From the NCBI GenBank assembly GCA_002205965.3, contig NADL03000763.1:1116001-1180000 (forward strand): 64,000 nt of DNA. Reading direction: 5' to 3'. Under the pieces are notes generated by a model. That model was not told the DNA's origin and made no database searches. It saw nothing but the letters and a program-made list of their open reading frames with translations. Below are positions 20,909-30,718 of this stretch, piece by piece. This DNA is from Kappaphycus alvarezii. Taxonomy: Eukaryota > Rhodophyta > Florideophyceae > Gigartinales > Solieriaceae. A program made the position numbers and the translations under genes. Numbering within the stretch: the stretch's first letter is position 1; each line of letters begins with the position of its first letter.

Positions 20909-21357
20909 TGTTGTTTCGCCCCGCTGTTGAGCGGGGGGGGGGGCGCGAATGTGCGTCCCTTTAAGCGCTACTCTGGCGCCTTAGTTGAGGGGGACACTAA
21001 CGGTGTTCCCGCGGGTATTTTCGGTCAGCTTACTGCTGAGGGTGAGGAGCGTGGTTCGGGTGTTTGATGTTGTTTGATAATGTTGTTGGTGATGGTGTGA
21101 GGGATGCAACACCATCACTCTCTTTATACTGTAGATTACCCTGCCTGAGGTGCCCAGGTCAGGAGTATACTGTAGACTAGCTGACAGTATACTGTAGACT
21201 AGCTGACAAAATACAGTACAGTTGCATAGCCTAACTGACAGTATAAAGCACAGTAAATTAATCTAAAATATATCAGTTCTATTCATTCTACGTAATGAAT
21301 TGGAACTACTGTCGGTTGGCATTGTCCGGCTGACAAAAACATCTTCTAATTCTAACA
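20909..21357 (-). repeat. 3' LTR of Copia element 1
   Basis: 449 bp, TGTT...AACA termini. It contains a doubled 22-bp unit with TATACTGTAGACTAGCTGAC (about 21161-21207), TACAGTACAGT words, a TATAAAG box reading leftward at about 21125, and near its end a hairpin CCCCGCT-GTTG-AGCGGGG next to a G-run. Confidence 0.95.
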
Positions 21358-21372
21358 TTCCCACCCTCTTTG
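21358..21372 (-). other. polypurine tract of Copia element 1
   Basis: On the minus strand AAAGAGGGTGGGAA lies immediately before the 3' LTR. This purine run is the expected primer for plus-strand DNA synthesis. Confidence 0.75.
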
Positions 21373-21392
21373 TTCGTTTGAACCAAACGAAT

Positions 21393-23133
21393 TTAGCTTT
21401 CTCTATCAATCCATTGCTCAATTGGATGACTAATGCGACCATCTCGGATGATGCGGTGCAGAATTGCGTCACTTTTGAATTTTGTTAGAGCGTCAGCAGG
21501 GTTGAACTCAGAGCGAATAAAGTTGATGTTCTGGAGTTCTTTCGACTTGTAAGAATTCTTAACAGTAGCAATATCTATCATGAGACGTTTCTCACTAGTC
21601 GTAGTTGCCCTAGTAATGACATCGAAAGGAGACAAGCTATCCGTAAACATGGTGATAGGAACAGGTCTTAATAACATTTTCTGTAAGTCATGTTTCAATG
21701 CGTAGGACATATCGAATGCATCAGCTAATGCCATAACTTCACTGTCAAGTACGGACCTCGTGACACGTTTCGATTTGTGAGATGACTAGTAAAGCGGTTG
21801 ACACTTGTCAGTTTCATCTACCAAGAAAATAATGTATCCAAGCTGTGATGATCCGTCGATATTTGTAGCAAATGATGCATCGGAGTAAACACGCAAGTAG
21901 AGTGATTTCAAATCAAGCTTCGGAAACTTCAGTCGCATAGAGGTGTCATTTCTGACGACCTTTAAGGCTAGATTGATCCTTTTGATATGGTTCTGCGGAT
22001 CTCTTTTGAATACGTCTTCCGTAAGTTGAGCGGCTTGGGCGACCCGAAATGAAATGTCAGGCCTCGTGTACGCTATCCAAGTCAGTTTAGCCTTCTGTGA
22101 ATTATACGAACTAAATGAGGCATCAGTGGGAAGTAATTTGAGCCTCTGTATATAGTTGGATTGATGCACTTCGAAGCCAAATTGTTTTCTTTCGATTTGC
22201 GCTCCAGAGAACTGGATGTTATCGTACTCCCTACGTTTACACTTGAAACGATTTTCGGTTTTCCTTGAGAACTTTTCAAAGTGCTCATTTACAGCTTGAA
22301 GTAAATCGGCGACATAGGTTACACAAAGGCCAGAAAGCTTCTTATCAATTACCTTAAAGAAGAATGATCTGTCATTAGTTGTAGATTCCATTCCAAGATC
22401 GGATCTTAAATGTTCGTAAATTATTCTTCCCCAGTAATCACCACTGTCAGGGAGTCCGTAGAGGGGCTTAAGAAGCTTAAGCATTGCATCAGGACCAAGC
22501 TCAAACTCCTTTGTCGGTTTTACATAGATGTCTCTAAGGAGTTTCTTGGCGCTTTGCACATATGCTTGTGTAACATCCGTTGAGAAGAGTTTGAAGCCGA
22601 AGATAGATGCAAGTCCAACTAGTATTCTGATCGAATGTTGACGAGCAGTGCTAGTGTCATGGACAAGAAATTCTTTCATTTTATCCCTATGACCTTGTAC
22701 GACGAATCTAGCTTTCCACACTTCACGATTTGTACCAGAATCTTTGATGGCGAGTACAAACCTTCCACCTAGAACATTTGCGTTAGATGGTACTTCATCC
22801 TTGCATACTACTTTCCATGTGCCACGTTCAATCAGTCCCATGATTTCCTTTCGTTTCGCTGGACCGAACTCAGCTGTGCGTGGATCTTTGGGATGAATAA
22901 TTTCTGTAAGATGAGTAGAGAAGAGGGGACTAGGGTTTTTTTTTGAGAACGGAATTGTTTCAACATAGTTTGATAGAATTCAGAGGGGGTGGAGAATTTC
23001 GAAGGGTCGACAACTTCTTCCCTAATTTCGCGAAAGTACGGTTTCGCTTGTTGTGTGTTGAAACGTTGAATCGGTGAATTTCCCCTTTGAACATGAACAA
23101 TTTTGTCATGGAAATCGATAACTGTATAAGGGC
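21393..23133 (-). pseudogene. Copia 1 reverse transcriptase-RNase H region
   Basis: Copia-type RT reads from KARFVVQGHRDK and STDVTQAYVQS through LKPLYGLPDSGDYW to RNase H (SDASFATNIDGSSQLGYI and the tail RSEFNPADALTK). The invariant YVDD box reads YVAD because its second codon is GCC (Ala) instead of an Asp codon, which should abolish polymerisation. An in-frame TAG at 21786-21788 interrupts RNase H (Trp codon expected). The link to integrase is broken at about 23130, where one copy of a tandem ATGG seems lost. Confidence 0.9.
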
Positions 23134-24620
23134 CTATCCATCCTTCTCTTTCTCTCTGAAGATGAGGACTTCGTCACCTGGATAGTAAACTCTGTCCGAA
23201 GCAGAAGGGACATTACTACTTAACGCAGTTTTAATGCGTCTTTTTGCAATGATAATGTTAATTTTCATCCTGGCATCGGCAATAATTTTCATGCGTTCAC
23301 TTTGCTGGGGTAGTTTTGAGTTTAAAACTGGGAACCTCGGTTGGATTCCAAATACCAGAAATGAAGGGACTAAACCATTTTCTCCAATGGTGTCATTCAT
23401 TGCTTTGTTAGCAATCTCGAGGAGAAGCTCCTTTCTGATGTGGGGGTACATTCGATGAACCTTTCGAAAGATACGGCGTAGCGGAGCATGAAGTCGTTCC
23501 CCTATACCGAGAGAGTTATGGGCTTCAACACCAGAAATTCTAAGTTTGATTCCACATCCATTCAAGATGTCTTTCCATCGGGGAGAGTTAAATACTGATC
23601 CTGCGTCGGTCCGAATCTGATTAGGGTATCCAGAGTACTTTAGACACCAGGCCTCAAGAAAAGCAAGCCAGATTCCTTCAACACTCTGATTGTATCCTGA
23701 GCTCGGGTCTAAGAAAACGGCGCTTGAAAAATGAGTGGCTGTATCGATAACATGGAGGACTGGTTGATTGTTGATAAACATTAAATCTAGAGATAGTTCG
23801 TCACCAAAAACCAGTTCATCTGTATCTTGCATGGATACCTTGAAGCGAATGGGAGTAGGACCCAGACGTTGACATGTATCGCAATGTCGCGAAATTTTTT
23901 CGAGGATTTGTTTCGTATTAGCATCACACTCTTCCGGTCGGGCCTTTTTGAGAAGATTCAATACTTTTTCAGTGGAAGGGTGATGGAAACCTCGATGGAG
24001 TTTAGTCAGCTCGCTATGGGTAAAGTTGATGACACCTTGGTTCCATAGAAGGTAAGCATGACCATTTTTGCGAACAACAGGCATCTTCCATTGCAGGACT
24101 GGATTACACATAGTGTTTTCCACGTTGTTGAAATAAACCCGTATCCTGTCAAGTGTGTCAAGTCCAAGCAAGAATGGTATATCTGAATTGACGACATCAA
24201 CCTGCAAAGATATAGGAGATGTGGGCAGAGGGATCAGAATACCAATCGAGCCGATAGCACGCTGAACGTGTTGTCCAAACCTGTATAGGTTTCTGCTTTT
24301 TTTCATCTTGAATTTATTACCCATGAATCTACAATACGCACGGGCTTGCTGAAGACCAATGACTGTTCTTTGAGCACCAGAGTCAATGCATGCCCCTTGC
24401 CATTCCGTTTGCCCTTTCAGGCTCAGTTTTCTGTGGAAGGCAACCGTTTCTGCATCAGTCAAGAAAACATCATGGGGAAGTATGTGTTTTTGATTGAATT
24501 GGATACGTCGACTGAAGTTAGAACTTATATCGACTCTAGATGGAGTCCTACTTTTCTGGAGAGCAGTACCGAATGAGAAATCTTTCATACGGGAGGGTGA
24601 TTTACTGTTCCTTAAAGAAA
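23134..24620 (-). CDS. Copia 1 protease-integrase
   Basis: A 484-codon frame from the first ATG (24588), open upstream into the end of gag in the -1 frame. It has the retropepsin motif DSGAQRTVIG and the flap-distal IPFLLGLDTLD, the integrase zinc-binding pair H..H and C..C (HRGFHHPSTEK ... HCDTCQ), and the DDE core: D in LSLDLMFI, D in RTDAGSVF, E in GIGERLHAPLRR. These cut the polyprotein and insert cDNA. The frame ends prematurely at 23134, before RT. Probably made as a Gag-Pol fusion by frameshifting at 24618-24624. Confidence 0.88.
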
Positions 24621-26192
24621 ATTTTCAGGACCAAAATCTACATCAAAGCTCTCTGTATAGGATCCCATGATGTCATTGTGAAAAATTTCAGCCGTAACTG
24701 GGATTTCTTGCTCTTTGGGGACATTATTTCCTTCATCTTCATTGTAGCAGTCAATTTTCTCCTCAGTGTCGTTGAACGGATCTTCTGCGTCCTCATTATC
24801 ACTAAACATGGCATCTTCGACTTGTTGACATAGTTCGAAGAGGATTTGCCGAGCACGACCTGGATTTCTGCATAACGCATTGCTGACATTATTCATGACA
24901 TTCCGAGGCATAGGGCATTCTCGAATGAAGTGATTTTTGTCTCCACAATTGTTACACCGGCGAAAATTTCCGAAGCGGTCAAGACCATTTTTGCCGGGTG
25001 TATCCTTACGATAGCCATTGGAACGATTGGATTTTTCTTGATGGCGTAGATATGACGCGGGAGCAGACGAACGTGATCCTGGTTTACGGGGCTTACCATA
25101 TGTTCCGTGCTTGAAGTAGAGGCCAGGAATATTCGGGATTGTCGGAGGTGCGTTCGGTCTCAATGGGGGTTCCGAACGACCAGGAGCTTTGGAATCTCTC
25201 TGGTTTCCTTCAATCTCTTCTTGATTTATCAACCAACTTGAATCAAGAGAAGTGTACAGCTGTTGAAAATTCCACTGGGTTTTTGCCGATAGAGCATTTG
25301 CGATTGATGTTTTAGCCCAGGGCGCACCAATGACAGCCTTATAGAGGTACTCGACTTTGTCTTCCTCAGACCTGTGCTGCGGGGGACCTTGCGGAGCAAA
25401 TTTGGTGATTGTCTCCCTTAGTTCTTCCAATGCTTCAGGCACAGTACAACGCTTGCTTTCGATTACAGCGGAAAGTCTTAAGCTTTGAAGGTGTTTACGA
25501 ATTCTATTCTGACGGGCAGAACTATTGTATTCTTCCCTCATTATAGCTACCGCTTCCGAAAATATTTCACAGCGCCCAGAGACATGCTCACGGTAGAACC
25601 GTTTCGCTTCACCTTCGAAGACGTTATGGAAGTATTGCAACGTCTTATCGTTAGGGAGTTCATAATCCGTGGTGGCATCGAGGTAGTTGGATATGTATTC
25701 GTTGATATCCTCACCAAGTTTACCTGTAAACTTTTCCGCGTATTTGAAACGAGTTGCAAGGTTGTGAGCAACCCTCGAATCGTCAGCATAGCGAGATTTC
25801 TCAATAACTTGAGATGATGAATGGACTTCATTATGTCTTTTCGCACTAGCGAGTACGGCATATGCTTCGTTCTTATCCTGTTCCGACCGATAAAGCATTG
25901 ATGGGATTCCCCAAGAAATACGCGAATTTTCTGAATGCTGAGTGTACTCCAGCCCTTTTAGTTGCAAGTAGTCGCGGAGAAGCCTGAACAGTACCGCAGG
26001 GCCAGAAAGAAATTCTGTGTTGTAAAGGATTTCCACGGGGAGATCTTCGCGAAGGCCATTTATCGCATCTTCATGCGAAGGTTGCGGGTAGGCATTTATG
26101 TAAAGAGAAAGAGCAGCTTTAACGTTGCAATTTGATGGGGAAATTGGTTTATATGCGTTAAGGCATTTCTGGATATACTCCAGAGTGACCAT
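24612..26192 (-). CDS. Copia 1 Gag
   Basis: 526 residues, intact. The N-terminal two thirds is a helical capsid-like region. A basic Pro/Arg/Asn-rich stretch (about 345-415) precedes a single CCHC zinc knuckle CNNCGDKNHFIREC, and an acidic tail (DNEDAEDPFNDTEEK) ends the protein. Forms the virus-like particle and binds element RNA. ATG at 26192, 81 bases after the ORF0 stop. A homologous but decayed Gag is found in Copia element 3. Confidence 0.88.
   Translation of the reverse strand: MVTLEYIQKCLNAYKPISPSNCNVKAALSLYINAYPQPSHEDAINGLREDLPVEILYNTEFLSGPAVLFRLLRDYLQLKGLEYTQHSENSRISWGIPSMLYRSEQDKNEAYAVLASAKRHNEVHSSSQVIEKSRYADDSRVAHNLATRFKYAEKFTGKLGEDINEYISNYLDATTDYELPNDKTLQYFHNVFEGEAKRFYREHVSGRCEIFSEAVAIMREEYNSSARQNRIRKHLQSLRLSAVIESKRCTVPEALEELRETITKFAPQGPPQHRSEEDKVEYLYKAVIGAPWAKTSIANALSAKTQWNFQQLYTSLDSSWLINQEEIEGNQRDSKAPGRSEPPLRPNAPPTIPNIPGLYFKHGTYGKPRKPGSRSSAPASYLRHQEKSNRSNGYRKDTPGKNGLDRFGNFRRCNNCGDKNHFIRECPMPRNVMNNVSNALCRNPGRARQILFELCQQVEDAMFSDNEDAEDPFNDTEEKIDCYNEDEGNNVPKEQEIPVTAEIFHNDIMGSYTESFDVDFGPENFL
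24618..24624 (-). promoter_or_regulatory. -1 ribosomal frameshift heptamer
   Basis: On the minus strand the end of gag reads GAA AAT TTT CTT TAA. The phase A_AAT_TTT is a canonical XXXYYYZ slippery site, and the -1 frame continues directly into protease (TCT TTA AGG AAC). The stop follows one codon after the site. A stimulatory downstream structure was not assessed. Confidence 0.6.
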
Positions 26193-26273
26193 CTTGAGGT
26201 GTCCCTTTTCAACGGTTCCTGATGATAGAGGAATTTAGTCTTTAGGGTGTATTAGGGGGGGGGTTGGAACTAT

Positions 26274-26970
26274 TTAAAGAAGTCCTAAGCGGAGTCGTTC
26301 GTTCTTGACGTGCTTCTTGGTGAGAATATGACGATCGGCGTCAGGCTTGTTGTGGATGGTGATATTGCACAACCCCGCAGTGGAAACCCCTCGGGTTTTC
26401 GAGTTTCCAGACCTTGTAAATGTGGTCCTTACCTTTCTTTTGGACGTTGAGCTGCAGGTGAGATGAAAAATTGCGGTCGCAAGTCTCGCAATGGGCTTGA
26501 CGTGTCTTGCCCTTCTTTTTCTTCCTGATGCGGTCGTTCGCTACGCGGTAGATGTGGTGCGAAAGCCCTTCTTCTATCGGCTTCAGCTGACGAGAGCACG
26601 GGCGCGCGGAGCTTCAGGCGTCGCGGTAGGGACTGGGAGCCTTGGAAATCGAGACGGTGGGTGTGGAGGAGGAGGAGGATAGGCAGCGGTAGAAGGCGGT
26701 GCGGGAGGAGGCGGAGTAAGAGAGGAGGAAGCCGCGGTGACAGGTCTTCCGGGAGGGAGGGGGGCGGAGTCTAAATTTACTACCGGCGTTGCCGGCGCGG
26801 AGAGGATATAGTCACCGGGCGTTGACGTAGGGGAGAAAGAACGTTCTCCCGGTACTTCCTCCGCGGCGCTCACTGCCTCGTGATCGATGAGGGCAGGGGC
26901 CACGTTCCGTTCCTCGTCAGAGTCAGCTCTGAACCGAAGACGTCCTCCAGGTGTTCACGTAGCGTAGACA
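26274..26970 (-). pseudogene. Copia 1 ORF0: Pro-rich double zinc-finger protein, damaged
   Basis: An extra gene between 5' LTR and gag. Exon 2 starts at 26970 with TG; the A of the ATG would come from 27043 after removal of the intron 26971-27042. The frame then has an acidic segment (LRFRADSDEERN), a long proline-rich region (PPPPAPPSTAAYPPPPPHPP), a KKKKGK stretch and two zinc fingers: CETC-x12-Q-x5-H (first His replaced by Gln) and CGVC-x12-H-x5-H. At least two single-base shifts plus a stop near 26581 break it. It matches ORF0 of Copia element 2 in order, finger spacing and start mechanism. Function unknown; RNA binding is inferred. Confidence 0.65.
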
Positions 26971-27042
26971 CTATGTAGAAACCCACTGGTCAGTATGTTA
27001 GATACCTTTTGTTTACCTGCAATAAAGCTAAGGTTAACTTAC
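26971..27042 (-). other. 72-nt intron preceding Copia 1 ORF0
   Basis: On the minus strand it begins GTAAGTTAACC, has branch-point-like CTAAC and ACTGAC sequences and ends TTTCTACATAG. The flanking bases are CTA before and TGTCT after, so splicing yields CTATGTCT and a start codon. Prediction from sequence only. Confidence 0.5.
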
Positions 27043-27536
27043 TAGTTATAAGATACCCTGCAGTGATACCTAGAACAGCTAGGTGATCAAAGCAAGCTAG
27101 AGCTTAAAACAAAAAGGCACAAACGGTTAAATAAATGTAGCAACAGCTTCCAAGAACAAATTAGCCAACCACAACCAGCGAGCCAAGTAGATTTCCAACC
27201 AGTACCAAGAGCGCGTAGAACCACAGCCAGACCACAACCAGGCACAGCGTAGGAGTAGACGGACCCAAGCGAATGCGACAGCACCAGACCAGAACAGAGA
27301 CCAAGCTGCAAATACCAAGACCAAAAGCGAAAGCAAAACCAGAACCGATACCAGCACCAAGACAAAAAAGGCTAGAATAGTTACCACTGACCAACCGTAC
27401 CACCAAACAACAGAGACAACACTGAACAACCGTACCACCAAACAACAGAGAAGAAGCAAGAGTTTCCAAAGCAGCAGTGGGAGGGCAATAGTATTCAAGT
27501 CAGCAGAGCGGGGAGGGCGAAAGTTAAATTCCGGAA
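27043..27536 (-). other. 5' leader of Copia element 1
   Basis: About 490 bases between the 5' LTR and the predicted donor. It includes a 23-bp direct duplication containing CCGTACCACCAAACAACAGA (about 27393 and 27427). Open frames here are low-complexity Trp/Leu/Val-rich shadows. The base after the LTR starts TTCCGGAATTTAAC on the minus strand; I could not assign it to a tRNA primer. Confidence 0.5.
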
Positions 27537-27983
27537 TGTTGTTTCGCCCCGCTGTTGAGCGGGGGGGGGCGCGAATGTGCGTCCCTTTAAGCGCTACTCT
27601 GGCGCCTTAGTTGAGGGGGACACTTACGGTGTTCCCGCGGGTATTTTCGGTCAGCTTACTGCTGAGGGTGAGGAGCGTAGTTCGGGTGTTTGATGTTGTT
27701 TGATAATGTTGTTGGTGATGGTGTGCGGGATGCAACACCATCACTCTCTTTATACTGTAGATTACCCTGCCTGAGGTGCCCAGGTCAGGAGTATACTGTA
27801 GACTAGCTGACAGTATACTGTAGACTAGCTGACAAAATACAGTACAGTTGCATAGCCTAACTGACAGTATAAAGCACAGTAAATTAATCTAAAATATATC
27901 AATTCTATTCATCATACGTAATGAATTGGAACTACTGTCAGTTGGCATTGTCCGGCTGACAAAAACATCTTCTAATTCTAACA
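27537..27983 (-). repeat. 5' LTR of Copia element 1
   Basis: 447 bp, nearly identical to 20909-21357. Contains the presumed promoter with the TATAAAG box and the doubled TACTGTAGACTAGCTGAC unit. Followed on the plus strand by the GCTAG target duplicate. Confidence 0.95.
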
Positions 27984-28293
27984 GCTAGCGTCACACACAA
28001 AAGCCGTCTCCAATGAAGCTTGGGCAAAATTGTGTATACAGTACAGTATACTGTACATTGTACTGTCCAGTACTGTTAAGGTTCAGTTAGTACGTGGCAT
28101 GTACACGTGTATTGTCAGCCTAGTACAATGGCGGTTGCATTACCAGAACATTGCAGTAGTGCATGCATTCGTGTGGCTGTGGTTATACGTTCAAGCGCAG
28201 GGCCGCACTGTGTACTGGAAGGTGGGTTTTTATTTGGAATAATTAGCATTTTAGGTACACGTCTATGATTCGAAATTATTTTGCACTAATATT
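27984..28293. other. spacer with TACAGTA words, no gene
   Basis: The sequence after the GCTAG duplicate resumes the TACAGTA-rich spacer that Copia element 1 split (TATACAGTACAGTATACTGTACA at 28037-28060). No gene. Confidence 0.5.
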
Positions 28294-28582
28294 AAACGCA
28301 TCTCGCTCACCCAGCCGCCGGGCGAGATGTAAGCCAACCATTCCAACAACGGCAACTCGTCACCCAACCCGACACTCTCGCTTTATTTCAGCTTCCCTTC
28401 TCCGCGCCGCTACTCGCATTGCGACTACAACATACCTCAGCCCTGCCGACGCAGCAACCTGCGGCGCCTTCCCTTCCCTACATTTGTCTCCATCGCGCGC
28501 ACGCAATACGCCAAAACCTCCTTTTTCATTCTGCCGGCCCCCTCCGGCGCCTAAACAGCGGATCCCTCTCAGCTGCCCAGCA
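28294..28582 (+). repeat. left LTR of Gypsy element
   Basis: Begins AACGCATCTCGCTCACCCAG and ends CCAGCA. Aligns by eye along its whole length with 33962-34250 with many substitutions. Confidence 0.75.
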
Positions 28583-29535
28583 TGGTGCTTCTGTCGAGGG
28601 TTGCCTCTTCTTCTAAGTCCCCGCATTCTATCGTTTTCGATGTTTCTGCTTCAGTTGATGCAAAGCAGTTCTTCTTTACCTTTGAAATTTCTATCGCGAG
28701 AGATGTTCTACACACAGACAAGGCCACGATACTAGTCGTCTATATCGATTGTGTTGCATTTCAAGTCTTTTATGAGTACATTGCCGCCCATGGAGCTCTC
28801 TCTGAAGCTTCAAAAGACTTTAGCAAAGTGAATTATGTATTTATTGAATATTTTGGCATCATTGAGCAACCCAAGGATTTAAACAGGCAAGTTGTTTCTG
28901 CAGAACGCAATCACGGCGACTTTCTTGGTTTCCTTACATCTATGGATTCGAAGTTTTCAAAAGCTGGATTCGATGATGAGGCCAAGCTCGGACTTTGGGG
29001 AACCGCTATCACGCGCTTCCGAGACGTAGCGCAGTCTGCTCTATTGCACTCTCCAAAGACGTATGCGTATCTCAAATCAGTATTCAAGGGCTTTTTCAAC
29101 TGTCATCCGGAGTCTACTGTCCCCGCCTCTTTCGTGCAGGTCCCGGGGGAAACTCGCCCTGTTTACCATTCTTCGAGATCTCCTTTATCGTTGCAGGATG
29201 AGCGACGTAATTAAAATGAAATGAGCGCCTTCTCTCAAAGTACGAAACAAACAATAGAGCAGAAAGCGTAGGATCTCTCGACGAAACTCGCGGACCTTTC
29301 GCTCTTTCAGCGCAAGACACAAGGAGTTCCATCCCATCCTCTTCGCCCAAACTTACCAGGAACTGGGTGTGTCTGAGCCTATTGCAAGAATCTGGGTCAT
29401 GGGGCACATATTTTTAGATAGAATCCTCATTGAGACACCCGTTGCAATAGTTGTGGTAAGCGAGGTCATTCGGAGGAAGCATGTTTGGCTAAAACACCAG
29501 CTGGAAACCGTCGAGTGACTTTTGACGAAAACCAC
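28582..29535 (+). pseudogene. Gypsy gag remnant with two CCHC knuckles
   Basis: A 210-codon frame (28582-29214), helical and without a firm domain, is followed in other frames by two zinc knuckles near 29376-29490: an imperfect YCKNLGHGA and a complete CNSCGKRGHSEEAC. Position and knuckles indicate Gag. The first ATG overlaps the presumed primer-binding site, so the true start may be later. Confidence 0.6.
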
Positions 29536-29849
29536 AGGAAGGGTGGCTTAGAACGCTATAATCCCAGTTCGTGCGGTCTTACGCCCGTCTACAGCATTTT
29601 AACCTATCCCTGACAAGAAAAATCGTCGTAGAAAGGGGAAAAAGAAGCAGAAATACAAGCAACTACTGGATCAAGTGCGTAATTATGATGTTATGTCTGA
29701 ACTTGCTAATTCCGCGAGTGGCCTTACGTTTTGGAAGCTTTTACGTGGCGATGCTATCGAAGCTTCCTCTTCTCTAAGGAGATTTCTCTCCCACAGAGGC
29801 CGCACTACCAATCGTGTTGCGCTTACCCACTTTAACTAACACAAGCTCA

Positions 29850-30718
29850 AGGTTGTCCCTGCCAGAGTCTAAGGGACGAATACTCAATTCTTTTGTGACT
29901 TTGGTGCTATTCCAAACATTATGTCGGAGGCATTTGCGAAGAACTTGTCGCTTACCTCAATTCCGACCGATAAGGGAGTATCTGTGCTGGACGGGAAGCG
30001 AAGCACTTCGCTCCGGTGGCTAGTGGGGAATATTCAGGTGGCTTTCGATGGCCCCAAGGTTTCGATTACTTTCATTGTGGTCGCCGGATCTCCCTAGGAC
30101 ATACTGATCGGACTACCGTAAATGGAAACATTGCTGGCCTACTTGGATCTTGGAAGGCAAGTAGTTTCCTTGACGCATTCTGGCAAGGCTGTCACCTTAA
30201 ACTACAATTATGACACTAGCCACGAACGGACGAAATTTTATGACAGAAACTCTGCCGACTTTACTTCTGGCTCGGTGTCGCCCGAGTCCTTCATGACCGA
30301 AGACAATGAAAACGAGTTGGTGGTTACGTTGGTGGAGGAATGCGATGGAATAGCCCAAAACAGATGCAGAGGGCCTGCCAAAAAGCAGGTCTGTGAGGAT
30401 GACAATAATCTGGACGAGGAACGCCATTGCCTTGGCGCATATTCAATCAGGGCCAATGCGGAGACTCTAACTTCATGGATCGACCCCGATGATGAGGAGC
30501 AAGAGGCTACTTCCACCATGAAAATAAGCCACCTACCAACTGCCTACCAGGAAGTGATAACTACCATGTTTCGAGACATGGATATAGTGGCATTGACCCC
30601 GGATGATGTGAATGCTAAAGTTCCCATTACTCATGATTTTGAGATGACCGATAACCAAACCATTTGTTCATCGTGTCATGGGCTGACCTTGCAGCACAAT
30701 GAGCTCTTCGGCAGGTAA
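29850..30718 (+). pseudogene. Gypsy protease remnant
   Basis: Reads FFCDFGAIPNIMSEAFAKNL at about 29892, then KVSITFIVVAGSP and DILIGLP followed by METLLAYLDLG, which is the course of a retropepsin. The catalytic triad position reads DFGA rather than the usual DSGA/DTGA. Stops lie before DILIGLP and after it. An acidic linker (30122-30718) leads to RT. Confidence 0.6.

Larger units (their letters stand above)
20909..27983 (-). mobile_element. Copia LTR retrotransposon 1, full length, inactive
   Basis: A complete 7.08-kb element reading right to left. It is bounded by direct LTRs beginning TGTT and ending AACA and flanked by the 5-bp target duplication GCTAG (20904-20908 and 27984-27988). Order on the minus strand: 5' LTR, leader, spliced ORF0, gag, protease-integrase, reverse transcriptase-RNase H, polypurine tract, 3' LTR. 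Integrase before RT makes it Ty1/Copia. The LTRs differ by about seven substitutions plus G-run length, so the insertion is not recent. The RT active site is mutated (YVAD), there is a frameshift between integrase and RT, a stop in RNase H and damage in ORF0. Confidence 0.95.

Noticed and set aside
21161-21210. doubled 22-bp unit as a CRISPR-like repeat
   Set aside because: Only two copies, no spacers, and it is inside both LTRs of Copia 1 in a eukaryotic genome.
27087-27498. three overlapping Leu/Trp/Val-rich minus-strand frames
   Set aside because: Low-complexity leader of Copia 1, mutually overlapping and not conserved in Copia 2. The true extra gene is ORF0.
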